This document shows positions 1 to 4,278 of a stretch of DNA of 5,335 nt, piece by piece (positions within the stretch are counted from its first letter, which is position 1; each line of letters starts with the position of its first letter). Under the pieces are notes generated by a model that worked only from the letters and a program-made list of their open reading frames with translations, did no database searches and was not told the DNA's origin. The translations under genes and the position numbers were made by a program. Source of the stretch: DASYDU01 sp036499445 (GTDB lineage: Bacteria > Planctomycetota > Planctomycetia > Pirellulales > Lacipirellulaceae). The stretch lies in assembly GCA_036499445.1 (NCBI GenBank), contig DASYDU010000408.1, forward strand, positions 1 to 5,335, in the 5' to 3' direction.

Positions 1-188
1 CGTTCGAAAATGCCGAGGCCGCGAGCCAATATCTGATCACCGAGCAATCGATCTGCACCGTGCCCTGGGACGATGCGGGCGCATACTTGCGATTCAGCGT
101 CACATACGAAGCGGTCGACGAGAAAGCCGAAGACGCGTTGATGACCGAGACCGAGTCGCGTCTCAAGAATATCAAGCCGGTGTTCTAG
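1..188 (+). CDS. Class I/II (fold-type-I) PLP-dependent aminotransferase, C-terminal end only
   Basis: The open frame enters from the left edge (first full codon at 3) and stops at TAG 186-188, giving the last 61 residues. The visible part reads as the small C-terminal domain of a class I/II aminotransferase. It has a helix ending in SQYLITEQ, then a TVPWDDAG turn, then the strand AYLRFSVTY. The Arg of LRFS (codon 90-92) sits where this family has the conserved arginine that binds the substrate alpha-carboxylate. An acidic, amphipathic last helix (DEKAEDALMTETESRL) closes the protein. The PLP lysine and the rest of the active site lie outside the window, so the substrate cannot be read. An LL-diaminopimelate or aspartate aminotransferase-like enzyme is plausible but is inference. 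The gene is followed after 11 bases by a methyltransferase, probably in the same operon. Confidence 0.75.
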   Translation, partial: FENAEAASQYLITEQSICTVPWDDAGAYLRFSVTYEAVDEKAEDALMTETESRLKNIKPVF

Positions 189-192
189 GAGG
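187..192 (+). promoter_or_regulatory. Shine-Dalgarno of the methyltransferase gene
   Basis: A perfect AGGAGG lies 7 bases before the ATG at 200. Its first two bases are the last two of the upstream TAG stop codon, so a ribosome terminating on the aminotransferase is placed directly on this site. This supports translational coupling and fixes the methyltransferase start. Confidence 0.85.
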
Positions 193-199
193 TCGCGTT

Positions 200-904
200 A
201 TGACTACGCCTTCGATCGCTCGCGTTAAAGAAGTTTTCGAGCAATGGGCCATGTACGATTCCGTCATCCAAGCCGATTATATGCGGCACGTCGAGCTGGT
301 CGCGGCACTTGCCGCTTGGGCACGCAAACACCATCAACCGCTGCGAATTGTCGACCTGGGCTGCGGCGATGCCTGGATGGCGACGCACGCTTTTTGCGAC
401 GCACAGGTCGAGCAATATCGGGGCGTTGATGTTTCTGAGTCGGCTGTTGAGCGGGCGCGGGAGCGCATCGCAATTTGGCCTGCCCAGGCCGAAGTTGTCG
501 CCGGCAACCTGGCCGAGTTCCTCAACGGGCTGCCCGACCAATCTGCGAACGTCGTGTTGGCCAGCTATTCGCTGCATCATTTTTTGAGCGATGCCAAAGA
601 TGCACTGATCGCGGATTGCCATCGCATCTTAGTTCCCGGCGGCACGTTCTTCTGGGTCGACGCGGTCTGCCAGGACGACGAAACGCGGAACGCCTATATC
701 GAACGGCTCACCCATACGATGGAGCTCGATTGGCCGGCACTCACGAAGGAGCAACGTGTCCAAGCATGCGCCCATGTGCGCGAATCCGACTTCCCCGAAA
801 CCGCGCGGTGGATGCGCGAGCACGTCGAGAAGGCCGGCTTCCGCATCGGCGACAAGATTCTTAGCGACGAATTCTTCGCCGGCTGGGCGTTGGTGAGATG
901 CTGA
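200..904 (+). CDS. Class I SAM-dependent methyltransferase (Methyltransf_12/25-like)
   Basis: A 234-residue cytosolic protein with the order of motifs of a Rossmann-fold methyltransferase. Motif I is RIVDLGCGDA (residues 49-58), the glycine-rich SAM loop. The acidic end of strand 2 is GVDVS, with D77 expected to bind the SAM ribose hydroxyls. AGNL (101-104) is the adenine-contacting loop. Strand 4 is NVVLASYSLHHFL (117-129), and LVPGGTFFWVD (144-154) is the usual post-motif strand and turn. The N-terminal 45 residues (VFEQWAMYDSVIQADYMRHVEL) and the long helical segment at 157-215 probably form a substrate cap. ATG 200 is supported by a perfect AGGAGG, and the length is normal for the family. 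The methyl acceptor cannot be deduced. Coupling to an aminotransferase suggests a small-molecule substrate (inference). No downstream gene is close enough to share the operon. Confidence 0.9.
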   Translation: MTTPSIARVKEVFEQWAMYDSVIQADYMRHVELVAALAAWARKHHQPLRIVDLGCGDAWMATHAFCDAQVEQYRGVDVSESAVERARERIAIWPAQAEVVAGNLAEFLNGLPDQSANVVLASYSLHHFLSDAKDALIADCHRILVPGGTFFWVDAVCQDDETRNAYIERLTHTMELDWPALTKEQRVQACAHVRESDFPETARWMREHVEKAGFRIGDKILSDEFFAGWALVRC

Positions 905-1002
905 TAGCATTTGCCGACCTGCTCTTTTGGATTCCGCCGACAGCAGAAGTGCCCTATTTGGGCCAGGAGTCGGATTCCTGCCCGCCGTAAAGGTGGCGCA
1001 TC

Positions 1003-1036
1003 GGATCGTTCTTGGCGACGGAAGAATACTTGATCC
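1003..1036 (+). other. Imperfect intergenic hairpin
   Basis: GGATC (1003-1007) pairs with GATCC (1032-1036). Inside it, TTCTT (1009-1013) pairs with AAGAA (1022-1026), plus a G-T wobble, around an 8-base loop. A 4-base bulge lies on the 3' side. It has no T-run after it, so it is not a classical terminator, and it overlaps the weak -35 candidate at 1030. The role is unknown and the structure may be chance. Confidence 0.3.
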
Positions 1037-1150
1037 TCTCGACGCAGTTCGATATGTTTCACGTTCGCCAGGGGCAATGCTTTCTACGGCGGTCGTTGAA
1101 TGGGACCAAGCGGGCCAAGCAGGGGTCTCATCAAACCGGCCAATATGTAT

Positions 1151-1156
1151 GAGGAG
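1151..1156 (+). promoter_or_regulatory. Shine-Dalgarno deciding the GTG start of the CHRD gene
   Basis: GAGGAG lies 5 bases before GTG 1162. An in-frame TGA at 1150-1152 rules out any start further upstream, and the nearby ATG triplets at 1145 and 1149 are in other frames. GTG 1162 is therefore the only sensible start and gives a complete signal peptide. Confidence 0.75.
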
Positions 1157-1161
1157 CCGTA

Positions 1162-1938
1162 GTGAAACACTTCTCCAGTTTGCATGTACTTCTGGTAATC
1201 ATTGTCGTCACGTCGAGTGCATCCGCTGCGACGCATAATTTCGAGGCGTTTTTGGACGGGCTGAACGCTTCGCCGCCGAACAATTCGCCCGCTACTGGTC
1301 TCGCACTCGTCAATTACGACGACATTGCCCACACGTTGACTGTCGACGTGAGTTTTCGCAACTTGCAGGGATTCCCGAGTGGTTCGCACATCCACGCGCC
1401 GACTGCCGCCCCATATAGCGGACTTGCGCTTGTCGCCACGACGCAGCCATCGTTTATCGGCTTTCCAACGAACGTGGCCACCGGCACATACCACACCGAC
1501 TTGGACTTGACCAATGAGTCGAGTTTTAATCCGACATTCGATGGCGGCACGCCCGCCACCCAAGAGGTGGCGTTGATGTCGGCGATCTCGAGCGGCCGAG
1601 CGTACCTCAACATTCATACGAGCGCCGTCCCGAGCGGCGAGATCATCGGATTCTTCATTTCCCTACCGGGCGACTACAATCACGACGGCTTCGTCGATGC
1701 GGCCGACTACACGGTGTGGCGGGACTCGTTCGGCCAAATGGGTGCGGGCCTCGCCGCGGATAGCGACGGTTCAAACATGGTCGACGAGGCTGACTATATG
1801 GCCTGGCAGCAGAACTTCGGCCACTCCCGGCTCGACTTTACGCCAGGTCGCGGCAATGCGGCCGCCGTCGCGGAGCCGAGCACGATCGTCGCGGTAGGCA
1901 CGGCTTGCATTGCACTGCTGCTCGGCCGCCGTCGCTAG
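1162..1938 (+). CDS. Secreted CHRD-domain protein with dockerin-like EF-hands and PEP-CTERM tail
   Basis: A 258-residue exported protein. Residues 1-22 form a signal peptide (basic start, LLVIIVV core, ASA just before the expected cut after A22). Residues about 24-166 read as a CHRD domain, the fold of chordin repeats that is also found in bacterial secreted proteins. The signatures seen are GSHIHAP (74-80) and, near its end, AYLNIHTSAVPSGEIIG (147-163). A dockerin-like pair of calcium loops follows: DYNHDGFVDAADY (171-183) and DSDGSNMVDEADY (200-212), each leading into a W-containing helix ending in FG. Residues 235-258 are a PEP-CTERM-type tail: AEPS, a hydrophobic stretch, then GRRR. It is expected to be handled by an exosortase and end up at the cell envelope or outside. 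The start is GTG, fixed by an upstream in-frame stop. Substrate and partner are unknown. The C-terminal module is shared with the next gene. Confidence 0.85.
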   Translation: MKHFSSLHVLLVIIVVTSSASAATHNFEAFLDGLNASPPNNSPATGLALVNYDDIAHTLTVDVSFRNLQGFPSGSHIHAPTAAPYSGLALVATTQPSFIGFPTNVATGTYHTDLDLTNESSFNPTFDGGTPATQEVALMSAISSGRAYLNIHTSAVPSGEIIGFFISLPGDYNHDGFVDAADYTVWRDSFGQMGAGLAADSDGSNMVDEADYMAWQQNFGHSRLDFTPGRGNAAAVAEPSTIVAVGTACIALLLGRRR

Positions 1939-1958
1939 CTCGTCCACCAGAGGCGGGC
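1921..1958 (+). repeat. 38-base direct repeat, copy A (end of the CHRD gene)
   Basis: This stretch matches 3863-3900 at 34 of 38 positions without gaps, with differences at 1927, 1939, 1953 and 1957. The first 18 bases are the last codons and stop of the CHRD gene. The remaining 20 lie beyond the stop, so shared PEP-CTERM protein sequence alone cannot explain the match. In copy B the bases beyond the stop are coding sequence of the TSUP gene on the other strand. Confidence 0.85.
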
Positions 1959-1967
1959 CGCGGCCCG
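1935..1967 (-). pseudogene. Vestigial 3' end of a TSUP (TauE/SafE) gene
   Basis: Read on the minus strand, this stretch ends AAARLWWTS-stop, beside AAVRLWWTN-stop in the intact TSUP gene at 3877-4227. The stop overlaps the CHRD gene stop through CTAG in the same way as at the intact copy. Upstream on the minus strand (past about 1970) the TSUP resemblance ends, so only about ten codons survive. It is interpreted as the remnant of a duplicated convergent junction. The stretch is short, so the call rests on the match at both protein and DNA level. Confidence 0.45.
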
Positions 1968-1968
1968 C
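1953..1968 (+). terminator. GC-rich perfect palindrome, possible terminator hairpin
   Basis: GCGGGCCGCGGCCCGC is a perfect 16-base palindrome starting 15 bases after the CHRD stop codon. As RNA it can form a 6-bp all-GC stem with a CGCG loop. There is no T-run after it (ATTCGTAACT follows), so intrinsic termination is uncertain. It partly coincides with the TSUP remnant, whose alanine and arginine codons contribute the GC content. Confidence 0.3.
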
Positions 1969-2183
1969 ATTCGTAACTGCGACAAGCTTTTACCAAATAT
2001 AGCTTGGGGGCGAAGCCACGGCGATTGGGCCTCTTATTCTCCATTTACATCCGCGTTTGGCTCCCCACGAGGCATGATGTTCCATCCAAATTGGGGAAAA
2101 TAGGCCACCTCCTCCGCGACAACTCCATCAGATCAAATTCTCCACCCGTAATCGAGGTGCTCACACATCGTAGCACAAACTGA

Positions 2184-2212
2184 TTGACATTATTTCACAT
2201 GGGAGATAAGTT
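2184..2212 (+). promoter_or_regulatory. Candidate sigma70-type promoter of the GloVer gene
   Basis: A perfect TTGACA (2184-2189) is followed after 17 bases by TAAGTT (2207-2212), or after 15 bases by GATAAG (2205-2210), which matches TATAAT better (four of six). Transcription would start near 2219, leaving a leader of about 70 bases before GTG 2288. The -35 is strong, the -10 is mediocre, and planctomycete promoters are not well defined. Confidence 0.4.
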
Positions 2213-2273
2213 CTGAGCCGAGGTAGGCGACTATTCAACTAACGATTAACGCGGTGGCTAACCCGAGCCGCGC

Positions 2274-2280
2274 GGGAGGG
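2274..2280 (+). promoter_or_regulatory. Shine-Dalgarno of the GloVer gene
   Basis: GGGAGGG lies 7 bases before GTG 2288 and selects that start, which gives an immediate signal peptide. CCCG at 2262-2265 could pair with CGGG at 2273-2276 and partly hide the site, so mild translational control is conceivable (inference). Confidence 0.65.
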
Positions 2281-2287
2281 AAAGCCA

Positions 2288-3880
2288 GTGTGCGTCATCC
2301 GGCGCTGCATCTTAATTGCGATGGTTGCGGGTGGGACCGGCACGGGCCAAACGGCCAGTAGCGCGCAATACACGCTCACTTCTCTGGCGTCGTTCAATGT
2401 CACGAACGGTTCCCGCCCCGAGACCCTTGTTGGCGACGCCAGTGGCAACCTCTACGGAGTAACCGAGTATGGCGGGAACGTATCAAACGACCAAGAAGGC
2501 TACGGGTCTGTGTTTGAAGTAACCGCCGGAACTCACACATTGCATACGTTGGCGACGTTCAACAACACGGTGAGCGGCAGTACCCCAAATGGTAGTTTGA
2601 TTGTGGACGCCGCTGGGAATTTTTGCGGCACCGCAGATCAGGGTGGGACGTATGGCTTAGGCACCGTTTTCGAATTGGCCGCAGGCACAAACTCGCTCGA
2701 CGCATTAGCAACGTTCGACAGTTCGAATGGAGAGGGTCCCATTGATTTGACCAGCGACGCCAATGGCAACCTCTACGGCATGACATACCGCGGGGGAACG
2801 TATCACGCGGGCACCGTCTTCTTGTTGACCGCTGGTACACATATATTTAGCACCCTGGTGTCGTTCAATGGTACAAACGGCGCAGGTTCGCTCGGAGATA
2901 CGTTTGGTTCCCTCATATCCGACGCCAACGGCAACATCTATGGCACAACCACTGACGGAGGAACGAACAATAAGGGAACTCTTTTTGAGATTGTCGCTGG
3001 CAGCCATTCATTTAGTACATTAGTCACGTTCAATGGCATGAATGGGTCGCATCCCGCCGGCCTAGTTCTCGATGCAAATGGCAATGTTTACGGCACAACG
3101 TTTCGGGGCGGTGCGTCCGATGCGGGGACGGTGTTCGAACTGAGCGCCGATACGCACACCCTCACCACGTTAGCTGCGTTCAATGGCGCGAACGGCGAGC
3201 TGCCGAATCCGGGACTGATCGTCGATGCAAGCGGCAATTTGTACGGCACAACTTACGAAGGTGGAAAATGCGACAATTGCGGCACCGTATTTAAAGTAGC
3301 TGCAGGTGCTCGCGCGGTAACAACGTTGGCTGCGTTTGACGGTTCGAACGGCTTACTTCCGGCAGGAGGTTTGACAGTGGACGCCTATGGCAATTTATAC
3401 GGCACGACTGAGGGCGGGACATACGATAAAGGAACTGTTTTCAAATTATCCCCCGGTACGGGCACGCTAATCACGCTGGTTTCGTTCGACGGTACGAACG
3501 GTGATGGTCCCGACACCGCGTTAATTGTCGACGCCAATGGCAACGTCTACGGGTCAACATATGGCGGCGGAGTGTACGGCTGGGGTACTGTGTTTGAATT
3601 GTCGCCCGCGCCGGGTGTGCTTGGCGACTACAACGGAGACGGCGTCGTGGATGCGGCCGACTATAGCGTGTGGCGTGACACGCTGGGATCGACGACCGAA
3701 CTGCGGGCGAACGGGAACAACACTGGAACGAGCATGGGAGTCGTCGATCAGGCAGATTACGACTTTTGGAAAGCTCATTTCGGCATGGAAGGTGGCAGCG
3801 GCAGTCTCTCGGCCGTGCCCGAGCCGGCTTCGATCATGCTCTTCATTGGCGCCTTACCGATACTCGGCTGCCGTCGCTAG
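2288..3880 (+). CDS. Secreted GloVer-repeat (TIGR03803-like) protein with dockerin-like EF-hands and PEP-CTERM tail
   Basis: A 530-residue exported protein starting at GTG. Residues 1-26 are a signal peptide (MCVIRRC, hydrophobic ILIAMVAGG, cut likely after SSA). Residues about 28-440 consist of eight repeats of about 50-57 residues with the consensus GTVFEL..GTHTL.TL..FNG.NG..P...LI.DA.GNLYGTT..GG. This matches the Gloeo/Verruco repeat, often annotated as choice-of-anchor tandem repeat GloVer protein. Repeat 6 carries a CDNC pair (C328, C331). A dockerin-like segment follows, with a good calcium loop DYNGDGVVDAADY (447-459) and a second loop with an insertion, NNTGTSMGVVDQADY (477-491). Residues 510-530 are the PEP-CTERM tail: VPEPAS, hydrophobic stretch, GCRR. 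The likely location is the envelope or extracellular matrix; the molecular function of GloVer proteins is unknown. Its stop overlaps the stop of the convergent TSUP gene. Confidence 0.9.
   Translation: MCVIRRCILIAMVAGGTGTGQTASSAQYTLTSLASFNVTNGSRPETLVGDASGNLYGVTEYGGNVSNDQEGYGSVFEVTAGTHTLHTLATFNNTVSGSTPNGSLIVDAAGNFCGTADQGGTYGLGTVFELAAGTNSLDALATFDSSNGEGPIDLTSDANGNLYGMTYRGGTYHAGTVFLLTAGTHIFSTLVSFNGTNGAGSLGDTFGSLISDANGNIYGTTTDGGTNNKGTLFEIVAGSHSFSTLVTFNGMNGSHPAGLVLDANGNVYGTTFRGGASDAGTVFELSADTHTLTTLAAFNGANGELPNPGLIVDASGNLYGTTYEGGKCDNCGTVFKVAAGARAVTTLAAFDGSNGLLPAGGLTVDAYGNLYGTTEGGTYDKGTVFKLSPGTGTLITLVSFDGTNGDGPDTALIVDANGNVYGSTYGGGVYGWGTVFELSPAPGVLGDYNGDGVVDAADYSVWRDTLGSTTELRANGNNTGTSMGVVDQADYDFWKAHFGMEGGSGSLSAVPEPASIMLFIGALPILGCRR
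2369..3607 (+). repeat. Eight tandem GloVer repeats within the coding region
   Basis: The Asn of the GN[LVIF]YG core occurs at residues 54, 111, 161, 216, 266, 317, 369 and 419, a spacing of 57, 50, 55, 50, 51, 52 and 50. The paired GTVFEL-type strand recurs at about 73, 125, 175, 230, 280, 332, 382 and 433. DNA copies are diverged (for example GCCAATGGCAACCTCTACGG against GCCTATGGCAATTTATACGG), so the array is old rather than freshly amplified. The regular spacing and strand-like motifs suggest beta-propeller blades (inference). Confidence 0.85.
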
Positions 3881-3900
3881 TTCGTCCACCAGAGCCGGAC
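3863..3900 (+). repeat. 38-base direct repeat, copy B (end of the GloVer gene and of the TSUP gene)
   Basis: This is the partner of 1921-1958 (34 of 38 identical). It covers the last five codons and stop of the GloVer gene and, on the minus strand, the last eight codons or so and the stop of the TSUP gene. The two copies are 1942 bases apart, and the segment between them contains essentially the whole GloVer gene and its promoter. Confidence 0.85.
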
Positions 3901-4227
3901 GGCCGCGAAAATCAGAAACAGGGCGAACGCCCGTTGGATGGGTCGCGCTGGCATCTTTAGGGCGATGGTCGCGCCAAGCAGCGCGCCGATCAATAGGCCC
4001 AATGCGATCAAAGCCGCCGCTCGCACATCAACGAAGCCGCTGCGATAGTATTGCCAGGCACCTAGAAGGCCCACCGGCAGCAGCAGCGCCCCCAGTGACG
4101 TGCCAGTCGCTGCTTGTGGCTGCATGTGCCAGATCATCATCAGCGCCGGCACGATCACCAAACTGCCGCCGATACCAAAGAAGCCCGAGAGAATTCCGGC
4201 CACTAAGCCAACCGTTAAGAACCCCAT
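3877..4227 (-). CDS. Half-length TSUP (TauE/SafE family) membrane protein
   Basis: A 116-residue integral membrane protein of the sulfite exporter TauE/SafE (DUF81) family, which moves small anions or sulfur-containing organic acids. The family signature is GFFGIGGSLVIVPAL (residues 15-29), followed by AATGTSLGALLLPVG (39-53). About four hydrophobic segments are visible (roughly 2-30, 40-58, 70-90 and 98-112), with short polar loops such as QYYRSGFVDVR. Usual TSUP proteins have about 240-270 residues made of two such repeats. This one has a single repeat with a clean start and stop, so it may work as a dimer or be the surviving half of a longer gene. ATG 4227 is preceded by GGAG at a 7-base spacing. 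It lies 51 bases downstream of putA on the same strand, so co-transcription is possible. The substrate is unknown. Confidence 0.8.
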   Translation of the reverse strand: MGFLTVGLVAGILSGFFGIGGSLVIVPALMMIWHMQPQAATGTSLGALLLPVGLLGAWQYYRSGFVDVRAAALIALGLLIGALLGATIALKMPARPIQRAFALFLIFAAVRLWWTN

Positions 4228-4234
4228 CGCTCGT

Positions 4235-4238
4235 CTCC
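4235..4238 (-). promoter_or_regulatory. Shine-Dalgarno of the TSUP gene
   Basis: On the minus strand, GGAG stands 7 bases before ATG 4227 and supports this start. No hairpin with a T-run separates it from the putA stop at 4279; the T-run present lies in the loop of a weak 4-bp stem. Read-through from putA is therefore possible. Confidence 0.6.
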
Positions 4239-4278
4239 GTTTTTTCGTGACCCGGCTCGATAAAAAACATCGCTGGCG

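Larger units (their letters stand above)
905..1161 (+). other. Intergenic region between the methyltransferase and CHRD-protein genes
   Basis: These 257 bases hold no convincing gene. The open frames crossing them on both strands lack family motifs and run through neighbouring genes. There is no hairpin followed by a T-run, so no intrinsic terminator for the methyltransferase operon is visible. A weak promoter-like pair, TTGATC (1030-1035) and TATGTT (1053-1058) with a 17-base spacer, could serve the CHRD gene about 105 bases downstream, but each box matches the consensus at only four of six positions. One imperfect hairpin (1003-1036) is listed separately. Confidence 0.6.
1939..2287 (+). other. 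Intergenic region between the two PEP-CTERM genes
   Basis: A gap of 349 bases. From left to right it holds the non-coding half of direct repeat A with the TSUP remnant, a GC-rich palindrome (1953-1968), about 200 bases (1970-2180) in which I see no gene or clear motif, a promoter candidate (2184-2212), and a leader of about 70 bases ending in the Shine-Dalgarno of the GloVer gene. A 27-residue minus-strand frame (2045-2128) exists but has no recognisable content. The middle part is visibly richer in A and T than the flanking genes. Confidence 0.6.

Noticed and set aside
185..622. Minus-strand open frame of 145 codons
   Set aside because: It is antisense to the methyltransferase, whose SAM motifs are clear. 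No independent support.
962..982. CAGGA/TCCTG inverted repeat as terminator of the methyltransferase operon
   Set aside because: Only 5 pairs with a 7-base loop and no T-run follows.
1084..1617. Minus-strand open frame of 177 codons
   Set aside because: It lies antisense to the CHRD gene, which has a signal peptide, domain motifs and a ribosome binding site. The antisense product is Arg-rich and has no recognisable feature.
2045..2128. Minus-strand frame of 27 residues in the intergenic gap (begins MELSRRRW)
   Set aside because: It is too short, the spacing to a GGAG is long (about 11 bases), and I recognise no family. It could be a remnant, but nothing supports that.
1939..2287. Riboswitch in the leader of the GloVer gene
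   Set aside because: I looked for the c-di-GMP riboswitch pattern and similar conserved cores and saw none.
2369..3607. Regular repeats considered as a CRISPR array
   Set aside because: The periodicity is about 150-170 bases, preserves the reading frame and reflects protein repeats. The repeats are diverged and there are no uniform spacers.
3525..4250. Long + strand open frame of 241 codons
   Set aside because: It overlaps the end of the GloVer gene and the whole TSUP gene in other frames, is rich in Arg, Ser and Pro, and has no family motif. It is a shadow of high-GC coding sequence.
4228..4278. Terminator between putA and the TSUP gene
   Set aside because: The T-run on the minus strand lies in the loop of a 4-bp CGAT/ATCG stem rather than after a stable stem.
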